Assembly: GCA_024636855.1 (NCBI GenBank)
Contig: JAGXGG010000019.1
Span: 1 to 35,658, forward strand
Reading direction: 5' to 3'
DNA: 35,658 bases
Source: Ignavibacteriota bacterium
Lineage (GTDB): Bacteria > Bacteroidota > Ignavibacteria > Kapaibacteriales > UBA2268
The translations under genes and the position numbers were made by a program. This document shows positions 1 through 8,012 of the stretch, in pieces (within the stretch, counting starts at the first letter, position 1; each line of letters opens with the position of its first letter). A model generated the notes under the pieces. The model ran no database searches. It was not told the DNA's origin and saw only the letters and a list, made by a program, of their open reading frames with translations.

Positions 1-1
1 G

Positions 2-232
2 TATAGTTCATATATTCTTTTTTCAATTGGATTGGGAATATTAGTGTATGGAATTGCTTATTTTTTAGTTCATGAAGTCTTTATTCACAAGAGATTGAAA
101 TGGTTCAAGAAAACTAATAATCATTATCTAACGGTTTTAAGAAAAGCTCATTATTCACATCACAAGCATTTAGGGAAAGAGGACGGGGAGTCTTTTGGAA
201 TGCTTATAGTTAACTCGAAATACTTTAAATAA
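2..232 (+). CDS. crtZ: Beta-carotene hydroxylase (CrtZ-type), 3' end only
   Basis: The 5' part lies outside the window; the frame is open from base 2. The visible 76 residues match the C-terminal half of bacterial CrtZ, a di-iron membrane enzyme of the fatty-acid hydroxylase superfamily that adds 3-hydroxyl groups to beta-carotene rings on the way to zeaxanthin. Seen directly: a hydrophobic segment (YGIAYFLVHE), the histidine motif HEVFIH, and the second cluster AHYSHHKHLGKEDGESFGML, which is characteristic of Bacteroidota CrtZ. The gene ends TAA just before a hairpin terminator. The rest of any carotenoid cluster would lie to the left. A related sterol-desaturase-type hydroxylase is the main alternative. 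Confidence 0.88.
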   Translation, partial: YSSYILFSIGLGILVYGIAYFLVHEVFIHKRLKWFKKTNNHYLTVLRKAHYSHHKHLGKEDGESFGMLIVNSKYFK

Positions 233-235
233 AAA

Positions 236-263
236 AAATAGCTGTCTGAAAAGACAGCTATTT
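236..263. terminator. Bidirectional intrinsic terminator
   Basis: A perfect 12-bp stem (236-247 with 252-263) is closed by a GAAA tetraloop at 248-251. Eight A's flank its left side, giving a long U-tract when read on the minus strand; the plus-strand tail is weaker. It lies between the converging crtZ and the small minus-strand gene, so it probably ends both transcripts. Confidence 0.85.
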
Positions 264-294
264 AAACTTTGAATTATTTTTAAACTAATTGAAT

Positions 295-591
295 TTATTT
301 AGTCGTTGTGGTTGTATCTCTTCTGATATCATCGTCCCAAGGATCCAATAATGAATCGTCTGAATGGTCTACTGGTTCCTTATCCCAATAAGCAGGTAAT
401 AATACACCACCTTCTTCTGGTGAAAATTCATTGTAAAAGTCAACTGCTGTTACAAATTGATCGTGATTATTTAGTACATTATCCACTTGTTGTCTATTGT
501 CAAGAGCTATATCATAAATATTTTCTTGAGTATAGTAGTTGCCAGGCATTAGTAATGCAAGATACCAAACGATTGCTAATAAAATTTCCAT
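295..591 (-). CDS. Small hypothetical membrane-anchored protein
   Basis: This 98-residue protein belongs to no family I recognise. The first 17 or so residues (MEILLAIVWYLALLMPG) are hydrophobic and could be a signal peptide or a single N-terminal membrane anchor. The rest is polar and acidic, with DPWDDD near the end and a Thr-rich tail (TTTTTK). I take it as real because a good ribosome-binding site (AGGTGA, about 6 bases from the ATG) precedes it and it ends 32 bases before a strong minus-strand terminator. A plus-strand frame over the same region lacks both. It stands alone and is divergent from the kinase gene. No cysteine follows the hydrophobic stretch, so it is not an obvious lipoprotein. 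Confidence 0.6.
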   Translation of the reverse strand: MEILLAIVWYLALLMPGNYYTQENIYDIALDNRQQVDNVLNNHDQFVTAVDFYNEFSPEEGGVLLPAYWDKEPVDHSDDSLLDPWDDDIRRDTTTTTK

Positions 592-789
592 TTAAATCAC
601 CTATAAATTATAATTATTAATATTTTTCTTGTTAGTTTAGTTTATAAACAACGATATTTGTGCCAAAGAAATAATATTTAAATTGAATTAATTACTAAGT
701 TTATATATATTAAAGAAATGAGAAAGTGAATATGGAAAATTTAAAAAAATTTATTTATGATTTTAAAATTAATCAAAAGTAATAATTAG
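592..789. other. Divergent intergenic region upstream of the kinase gene
   Basis: About 200 bases of very AT-rich sequence separate the small minus-strand gene from the plus-strand histidine kinase. It contains a perfect 10-bp palindrome, GTTTATAAAC, at 640-649, and a possible 16-codon reading frame at 732-782 that stops 7 bases before the kinase ATG. Promoters for both genes should lie here, but no -35/-10 pair stands out. Confidence 0.4.
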
Positions 790-3231
790 ATGTTTGGAAT
801 GGACAATATTAGCCACAATAAATTAACAAAAATTTATATTTTGCTAATTTATTTATTTATGATACTTTTGAATGTAGAATTGTTTTCCTCAATACCCTCC
901 GATTCGGTAGATTATTATGAAAAAAATATAAACAAATATCCAAAGTCAGTGAAAATAGATATTCTCACAGACTTATCGCAATACTACAGCAAATTTGATA
1001 CCAAAAAGTCTATAGGGTTTTTATATCAAATATTGAATTATTCAATAGAATCGCAAGACACTCTTAGTATTATTAAATCTGAATTCAGGATAGGATACGT
1101 ATTTCATATGAACCCGTCAATTGTGAAACAATCAATTGATAGCGCTAGAACCCATTACTTTAATGCACTTATACTACTTGATGGAAATGAAGATTTAGAT
1201 TATAGATTTAAAACTTATCTTCAACTTGGTAAATTATACCAAGATAAAAACCTTCAAACTTCGCAAGTATATTATGAAAAAGCTCTAAAGATAGCAGAAG
1301 ATGTTGAATATGATTATAATCTATTACTATTACTCTCACAGAGAATTGCTTACTTAAATCTAAAGCTTAATAGATATCAAAAAGTTATTTTTCATGGCTT
1401 AAAAGTTATAGAAATCTATAATATACTGAAGAAAGAAAAAGAAAAAATATCTTACCTTAACTACATTGGTAATTCATATTTTCAAATGGGTAAATATGAA
1501 AAAGCTCTAAACTATTTCTTTCAAGAGTTAGAACTCAGAAGAAAGTATAATGTCAACCCATTGAATGATGATTTTCTAGATCAATTAGCAAAAGTATATA
1601 CGGCAATGGGGCAATATGATAAAGCTCTAGAATATCATAGAAGGGCTTTAAGAATTTTTGAAAATCAAAAAAATATGGATAAAAAAGAAAAAAAATCAAT
1701 TATTGCCCAATATTATTTGAAAATAGGTTTAGTCTACTATTTAAAGAGTAATTACAATAAATCTCTTGATTACTATAAGCAAGCTTTAGATTTAATAGGA
1801 AATGAAAAGGATGAAGCAAGTCTCAAAGGAAAATCCATAATCTATAATAATATGGCCTTAAACTATAAATCACTTGGGTCAGTTGAAAAGGCATTAGATA
1901 TAATTAGAAAAAGTGAAGAAATAATCAATACAATTGGTTTAGACAATTATGAATTTTATACACTTACTTCTTTTTCCGAGATTTACTCTAAACTGAACAA
2001 GTTCGAAGATGCTGAAAAATACTTATTGAAAGCCATTGAAATTGCAAGAAAAGAAGAGAACACAAATGATGAAAAAAACTCGATATATCTTTTATATGAG
2101 TTATATAAGAAGTTCAACAGATTCGAATCTGCATTAAATACTTATCAAAATTATAAGAACATGTCCGATTCGTTGATAAATTTAGAAATGACTGACAAAC
2201 TTGTAGAATTCCAAACAGTTTATGAGATGGAAAAAAGAAATCAAGAGAACGAAGCTCTTAAAACAGTTAATAGACTACAAAGAGAGAGAGCAGAATTAGA
2301 AAGACAATCGTTCATATTAACATCATTATTTTCTTTGTTAGTGATAATAGTTCTAATGGTTTTATTCTATTTCAGAAAAAGAGCAACTAATGTATTAGTA
2401 GTGAGTAATATAACTATCGAGGGTCAAAATGCAAGATTACTTGAGTTAAATGAAAATTTACGAAAAAGTGAATCTACTCTCAGACACTCAAATACCACAA
2501 AAGATAAATTTATTTCAATTATTGCACATGATCTAAAGAATCCAATGCATTCGATAGGTTTTAGTGCTGATTTGATGATAAATTATTTCGACAATTTAAA
2601 TGATGATAAAAAGAAAGATCACCTCAGAGGAATTTATAAAACATCAAATCATGCTTATGATTTATTAGAGAATCTTCTACATTGGGCAATGGCTCAAAGT
2701 AAATCAATGCATTTTGAACCATATGATATAAATGTGGGTGAAATAATAAAAGACGTAGTTGATTTAAGCTATAGCTCAGCTGAAAATAAGAACGTTAGCA
2801 TAATAAATCATATAAGTACTCCTTATAAAGTTTATGCTGATAAGAATATGATAGAGACCGTAGTAAGAAATTTATTATCAAATTCTATCAAATTTAGTAA
2901 TGAAAATGGTACTATTGAATTATCATTCTATATAGTAAATGAATATGCTATTATTGAGATTACAGATAATGGTGTAGGTATTCCCGAAAAATCTTTAGAA
3001 AAATTATTCAAAATTGAAGAACAGATATCAACACCAGGAACTATGAAAGAATCTGGAACTGGATTAGGTTTACTACTCTGTAAAGAGTTTGTGAATATAA
3101 ACAGGGGAGATATATGGGTAGAAAGCATATATGGTCAAGGTGCCACCTTTAAGTTCACTATTCCAATGAATAAAAATGCTAAGTTCGTAAGTAAAGAAGA
3201 AATACAACAGACATTGAAAGGACTAAATTAG
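790..3231 (+). CDS. TPR-repeat sensor histidine kinase
   Basis: An 813-residue membrane histidine kinase. Order: N-terminal hydrophobic segment or signal (about residues 12-34); a long tetratricopeptide array (about 45-460) with units such as GKYEKALNYFFQEL and GQYDKALEYHRRAL; a coiled-coil stretch (about 465-505); one membrane helix (about 507-528); a second coiled coil; a HisKA domain with phospho-acceptor His580 in AHDLKNP; and a HATPase domain with N-box NLLSNS (694-699), DNGVG (726-730) and GTGLG (756-760). All catalytic motifs are intact. The TPR part would sit in the periplasm, a layout common in Bacteroidota. No response regulator is present in the window, so its partner is unknown. 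An in-frame TAG directly before 790 fixes the earliest start; no clear ribosome-binding site is seen. The stop overlaps the next start. Confidence 0.93.
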   Translation: MFGMDNISHNKLTKIYILLIYLFMILLNVELFSSIPSDSVDYYEKNINKYPKSVKIDILTDLSQYYSKFDTKKSIGFLYQILNYSIESQDTLSIIKSEFRIGYVFHMNPSIVKQSIDSARTHYFNALILLDGNEDLDYRFKTYLQLGKLYQDKNLQTSQVYYEKALKIAEDVEYDYNLLLLLSQRIAYLNLKLNRYQKVIFHGLKVIEIYNILKKEKEKISYLNYIGNSYFQMGKYEKALNYFFQELELRRKYNVNPLNDDFLDQLAKVYTAMGQYDKALEYHRRALRIFENQKNMDKKEKKSIIAQYYLKIGLVYYLKSNYNKSLDYYKQALDLIGNEKDEASLKGKSIIYNNMALNYKSLGSVEKALDIIRKSEEIINTIGLDNYEFYTLTSFSEIYSKLNKFEDAEKYLLKAIEIARKEENTNDEKNSIYLLYELYKKFNRFESALNTYQNYKNMSDSLINLEMTDKLVEFQTVYEMEKRNQENEALKTVNRLQRERAELERQSFILTSLFSLLVIIVLMVLFYFRKRATNVLVVSNITIEGQNARLLELNENLRKSESTLRHSNTTKDKFISIIAHDLKNPMHSIGFSADLMINYFDNLNDDKKKDHLRGIYKTSNHAYDLLENLLHWAMAQSKSMHFEPYDINVGEIIKDVVDLSYSSAENKNVSIINHISTPYKVYADKNMIETVVRNLLSNSIKFSNENGTIELSFYIVNEYAIIEITDNGVGIPEKSLEKLFKIEEQISTPGTMKESGTGLGLLLCKEFVNINRGDIWVESIYGQGATFKFTIPMNKNAKFVSKEEIQQTLKGLN

Positions 3232-4634
3232 TGAAAGCCAAAAAGTTTCCTCATTCATTATTATTAGTATCAATTGTTCTAGTTTCGTTAGTAGTTATGA
3301 CCTGGATAATACCTGCAGGTAAATACGAAACTAAAACTATCGAAATTGGTGGTATGACTAAGAATGTAGTTATACCTGATTCTTATAAAGAAGTAGAACC
3401 TAATTATCAAGGGTTAGAACTATTCTATGCACCTTTAGAAGGTTTTGTATCTGCAGCAGACATAATTGCATTTGTTTTCTTAGTAGGAGGAGCTTTCTCA
3501 ATAATCAATAGAACTGGTGCTATTAATGCAGGTCTTTATAAAGTAATTGAGATAACTAAAAAGAAAGAATCTCTTAGACATTTTGTAATACCAATATTGA
3601 TGCTTTTATTCTCCATAGGAGGAGCTACATTCGGTATGGCAGAAGAAGTACTAGTGTTTCTTATGGTGACTATACCACTTGCGATTGCATTGGGGTATGA
3701 TCCTATAGTAGGTATTGCAATTCCATTTATTGGAGCAGGTGTAGGATTTGCTGGTGCATTCATGAATCCATTTACTGTTGGTATAGCTCAAGGTATAGCT
3801 GAAATTGAACCTTTATTTAGTGGTATGATATATAGACTAATCGTGTGGTTTGCAATCACCTTAATAGCTATAATATTTGTCTATCGTTATGCTGAGAGAG
3901 TACGTAAGGACCTTAGTAAATCTGCAATAGGAAAGATTGATTATGGTGATAAATTAAAAGGTCTTACTAAAGAAGAAATGATTTTTAATTCTAAAAGAAA
4001 GATTATTATATTAGGTCTAATTGTCTCATTAGGTGTATTGATTTACGGAGTTACTAATTATAGCTGGTATATAGCAGAAATTAGTGGATTGTTTCTAGCT
4101 TTAGGAATATTTTCAGCCATTATTTATAGATTAAATCCTGAAGAAATTATTGCTTCGTTTATAGATGGAGCTAAAGATATGATTGTACCGGCAATACTTA
4201 TTGGTCTCGCAAAAGGAGCATTAATTATAGCTGAAAACGGGATGATTATAGATACTATGCTTTATAATATAGCTAATGTAGCAGAAGGAATGCCTAAAAT
4301 AATTAGTGTAGAGATTATGTTTTTAGTTCAAAGTGCTTTAAACTTTATAGTACCTTCTGGTTCAGGTCAAGCTGCTCTAACTATGCCTATATTGGCTCCT
4401 TTATCTGATGTACTTGGTATTTCTAGACAAACATCAGTACTTGCTTATCAGTTTGGAGATGGGATAACTAATTTTATTATACCTACTTCCGGTGTTACTA
4501 TGGGTATATTAGAAATAGCGAAAGTACCCTATAACACTTGGTTAAAATGGATACTTCCGCTAATGATAATACTATTTTTATTCGCATTTCTTATGCTTGC
4601 TATTGCAACATCTTTTGATGTTTGGACTTTATAA
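3231..4634 (+). CDS. YfcC/DcuC-family carboxylate or amino-acid carrier
   Basis: A 467-residue integral membrane transporter with about 11-12 hydrophobic helices. The sequence fits the YfcC branch of the DcuC (C4-dicarboxylate anaerobic carrier) superfamily: an N-terminal helix with IPAGKYE, a glycine-rich GGATFGMAEE, a re-entrant-like FIGAGVGFAGAFMNPFTVG, and the late signature VPSGSGQAALTMPI followed by TNFIIPTSG. Characterised relatives move dicarboxylates or basic amino acids; the substrate here cannot be read from sequence. The GTG start overlaps the kinase stop (TAGTG), with AAAGGA about 9 bases upstream, so translation is probably coupled to the kinase. It converges on the next gene with an 11-base gap and no visible terminator. 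Confidence 0.83.
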   Translation: MKAKKFPHSLLLVSIVLVSLVVMTWIIPAGKYETKTIEIGGMTKNVVIPDSYKEVEPNYQGLELFYAPLEGFVSAADIIAFVFLVGGAFSIINRTGAINAGLYKVIEITKKKESLRHFVIPILMLLFSIGGATFGMAEEVLVFLMVTIPLAIALGYDPIVGIAIPFIGAGVGFAGAFMNPFTVGIAQGIAEIEPLFSGMIYRLIVWFAITLIAIIFVYRYAERVRKDLSKSAIGKIDYGDKLKGLTKEEMIFNSKRKIIILGLIVSLGVLIYGVTNYSWYIAEISGLFLALGIFSAIIYRLNPEEIIASFIDGAKDMIVPAILIGLAKGALIIAENGMIIDTMLYNIANVAEGMPKIISVEIMFLVQSALNFIVPSGSGQAALTMPILAPLSDVLGISRQTSVLAYQFGDGITNFIIPTSGVTMGILEIAKVPYNTWLKWILPLMIILFLFAFLMLAIATSFDVWTL

Positions 4635-4645
4635 TCAAAGAAATA

Positions 4646-7600
4646 TTATTTTAACTTAGGAACTCTACCTGGTAACCAAGGAGAGTTTTTACTTTGTAAC
4701 TCATTTGTTATCATTTCAATAGAGTTATCAACTTTAGTCATTTCTTTTTCTATATTCTTAAATTCATCTTTTATAATTGCTATTGTTTCTAATTGCGTCT
4801 TAGTTGGAGCAGAACTCGAATACCAAAAGCTATAAAGTAAATTCCCTAACCTATCATTTAGTCCTGGTACAAAAGCACTAGATCTTTTTTGTAATGTTGA
4901 GTTTCCATTCAGTATTTTCTTGATTTCGTATATTTTATCTTCAGTATTTTTTATTTCTTTTAAGCTTTTCAAATCCGAATTAGCATAATTAATAATTGTA
5001 TTATGTAATACGTTGAGTTGAGAAGATGCTTCGTCAAGATATTTATCTGCACCAATAAGAACTCTTCTAATTTCAAAGGCATTTTTCTGCATGTCAACTA
5101 AATCATTATTATTTTCTGCTGGTAGTGATCTATTATCAAGTGTCTTAGCAGTAAATTTTACTGGTTTTACTAATTCAGTAACTTCACCATTATGTACTTT
5201 ATGTAATTCTACTGTATAGTCCCCAGGTAAAATAGGCATTCCTGAATATTTCTCAGAAGTGCTATTAGTTGTAAGTGGTGCAGTATCGGCATATCTAAGA
5301 TCCCAAGTAAATCTGTTTATTCCTTTTGAAATAGATTTCTTTAATCTTCTTACCACATTTCCACTCATATCTTTAAATGTAAATAGTAAGTATGGTGATT
5401 CCTCGATATCTTCTTTTTCTAATTGTTCGAAACTAGGATAATCATAATTCTCCTTTTTATCCTTATCTTCTTTTAATCTTTTAGATTTTAAAGTTTCATA
5501 CCCATCTTTTAAATAGTAAGTTATGCTTACTCCAAAATCTGGATTATCAGCTCTGTAATATGACTTACCCAAGCTATTTCTTCCTTTAGATCGGTCTTCT
5601 ATGTACATTAATGCGTCTTTAACTTTAAATATATGAGCATCTTTCTCAAGTAAATCTTTACTCACTTCTCTTATTGGTGAGTAGTTGTCTAAGATATAAA
5701 ACCCTCTACCAAAGCTAGCAAGAGCTAAATCGTTCTCCCTTTTTTGTATTTCAATTTCTCTTATACTAATTGTTGGTAAACCATTTGAAAATTTAATCCA
5801 GTTTTTACCATTGTCTTTTGTGAAATAAACGCCGAATTCAGTTCCTATGAATAATAAATCCTTGTCAAGATGATCTTGGACAATTGAGTGAACTGGCAGA
5901 TTATCAGGTAAATTACCTGAAATACTCGTCCAGCTAGTACCCATATCTTTACTCATTATGATGTATGGTTTGAAGTCACCGTTTTTTCTATTATCAAAAG
6001 TAGCATAAACTACATTTTCATTATGAATTGAAGCAGTTATATCAGATACATATGTAGTTTCTGGAATTGAAGTAAAAGTAGAATTTTTAGTCCAGCTATT
6101 ACCATCATCTTTAGAGACTTGTATTAGACCATCATCTGTACCTACATATAGTACTCCTTTTTCTAAAGGTGATTCATCAAGTGAAACAATATTTCCGTAT
6201 ACTGAAGTAGATTGATTTTTTGCTACTGCTTCTGGAGGCCAAACCTTACCCATTACTTTGAGCTTGTTTCTATCTATATTTCTGGTCATATCTTCACTAA
6301 TCTTAGTCCAAGAGTCACCTCTGTTAGTGGATTTGAATAGTTTATTAGCAGCAAAGTAAAGTGTCTTATTGTCATGTGGACTAATAATAACTGGTGAGTT
6401 CCAGTTCCATTTCAGAATTTCATCTTTTTCAGGTTGAGGTTGAACCCCTGTGAATTCACCACTTTTTTTATCATATCTAACTAAAAATCCATATTGTGGT
6501 TGTGAATAAATAATATTAGGGTCTTTAGGGTCAACTACGGTTTTAAATCCATCGCCACCTACTGTAAATATCCAATCTTCGTTTTTTATACCATTATCAG
6601 AAATAGTACGTGAAGGTCCTCCAAGTGTGTTATTATCTTGAGTACCTCCATACACGTTGTAAAATGGATAGTCGTTGTCAACAGTAACTCTGTAAAATTG
6701 AGTTATAGGCAGATTTTCGAAAAATCTCCAATTATTAGCTCCATCAAAAGTCTCGTATAGACCTCCATCACATCCAATTAAAATATTATCTGGATTCTTA
6801 GGGTTTATCCATATAGCATGGTCATCGACGTGTTTTTCACCTAAAGGTAAAGTACTAAAAGTCTTTCCACCGTCATAAGTAACCTGTGTATATGTGCTAA
6901 GAGAATAAACTATATCCTTATTATTAGGATGTGTTACAATTACCTGGTAATACTGTGGACTACCAGAAACATGATCACTTTGTTTTGATCATGATGCTCC
7001 TCTATCAGTTGATTTGTAAAACCCACCATTTCCTTCTGTTGCTTCTATAATTGCGTAAACGTAATCTGGATCTACATTAGAGATAGCTAACCCAATTCGT
7101 CCTATATCTCCTGTAGGCAAACCTTTAGTTATTTTATCCCATGTCTTGCCCCCGTCTACAGTTTTATATATAGCACCTTCAGGACCGCCATTTATTAAAG
7201 TCCATACATGTCTTCTTCTTTGGTAAGCTGAAGCATAAAGTACTTTAGAATCTCTTGGATCCATAACAATATCTGATACGCCCGTGTTTTCAGAAATTTC
7301 TAGTGATTTTTCCCAAGTTTTTCCACCATCAGTAGTTTTATTTAGTCCTCTATCACCACCATCTTTCCACAAAGGACCTTGAGCTGCTACCCAAACAATA
7401 TCGGAATTATTTGGATCTATTATTATTTTACCGATATGTTCTGAGCTTTTTAATCCAACATTCTTCCAACTTTTACCACCGTCCTCAGATTTATAAACAC
7501 CATCACCATAGGATACACTTCTTTGTGAATTTTTCTCACCAGAACCTACCCATACTACATTCGAATTATTGGGGTCTATTGTTATACAGCCAATAGAATA

Positions 7601-7885
7601 TGAATTTTCGTTATCGAACATTGGAGAGAAAGTAGTTCCATGATTTGTTGTCTTCCATACTCCACCTGACGCTACAGCTACGTAAAATTCATTATAATTA
7701 TTTTGATTAACTGCTAAATCTATAACTCTACCAGAAGCTATAGCCGGACCAATAGATCTAAACTTTAATCCAGAATAAGTTGATGATTTATTAATATCTT
7801 CAACATTTTCTTTTTCTGCTGAAATTAAAATGAGATGAAAATTTACAAATGTTAATAAAAAAATTGAAAATAATAGTCTTTTCAT
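4646..7885 (-). pseudogene. Sortilin-like (VPS10/Asp-box) secreted protein, split by in-frame TGA
   Basis: The full frame encodes about 1,079 codons of a secreted beta-propeller protein of the VPS10/sortilin-type glycosyl-hydrolase-like family. Start at 7885 with AAGGA upstream; signal peptide residues 1-23; repeated Asp-boxes (SxDxGxxW, e.g. KSEDGGKSW, KTVDGGKTW, KSTNRGDSW); then GGTQDNNTLGGPSRT; and a C-terminal region with RFTWDLRY (near residue 858) typical of the family. The frame is broken by a TGA at 6989-6991 (codon 299). It follows STDRGAS, exactly where the Asp-box Trp should be, so TGG to TGA is the simplest change. The same frame continues without stops (SKQSDHVSGSPQYY and on) to 4646. 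Intact parts span 7885-6989 and 6988-4646; an internal ATG lies at 6655. No T9SS domain is seen. A sequencing error, recent inactivation or readthrough remain possible. Confidence 0.88.
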
Positions 7886-7928
7886 TTAGAATCCTTTTGG
7901 TATTTGATAATTACTTTATATTTTGAAA

Positions 7929-7958
7929 CAAAAATAACACTAAAAAAAGTTAAACAAA
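7929..7958 (-). promoter_or_regulatory. Bacteroidota-type promoter for the sortilin-like gene
   Basis: Read on the minus strand, TTTG (7955-7958) and TATTTTTG (7929-7936) are separated by 18 bases. This matches the Bacteroidota major-sigma consensus, TTTG at about -33 and TAnnTTTG at about -7. Transcription would begin near 7922, giving a leader of roughly 37 bases before the ATG at 7885. Confidence 0.6.
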
Positions 7959-7999
7959 AATGTAACGTTTTTTTGTTTCGTTGTTTATTATATTAAATA

Positions 8000-8012
8000 A
8001 GAGGAATATTTG
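8000..8012 (+). promoter_or_regulatory. Ribosome-binding site deciding a TTG start
   Basis: AGAGG at 8000-8004 lies five bases before a TTG codon. The peptide that follows (YKLLLILLTPLVLISS) is a convincing signal peptide, and no ATG or GTG start gives one. This supports a TTG start for the OmpA-family gene. Confidence 0.65.

Noticed and set aside
351-620. A plus-strand 89-codon frame opposite the small gene at 295-591
   Set aside because: No ribosome site or terminator in its direction; the minus-strand frame has both.
6656-6988. A gap of about 330 bases between two sortilin-like pieces that looks like an intergenic region or a frameshift
   Set aside because: Translation in the same frame as both neighbours is open and family-like throughout; only the TGA at 6989-6991 interrupts it, so neither a frameshift nor a spacer is needed.
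6989-6991. UGA reassigned to tryptophan or read as selenocysteine
   Set aside because: menA (10909-10911) and the DUF1501 gene (14150-14152) end naturally in TGA, tryptophan is otherwise TGG throughout, and Trp rather than Cys or Sec is expected at this Asp-box position.
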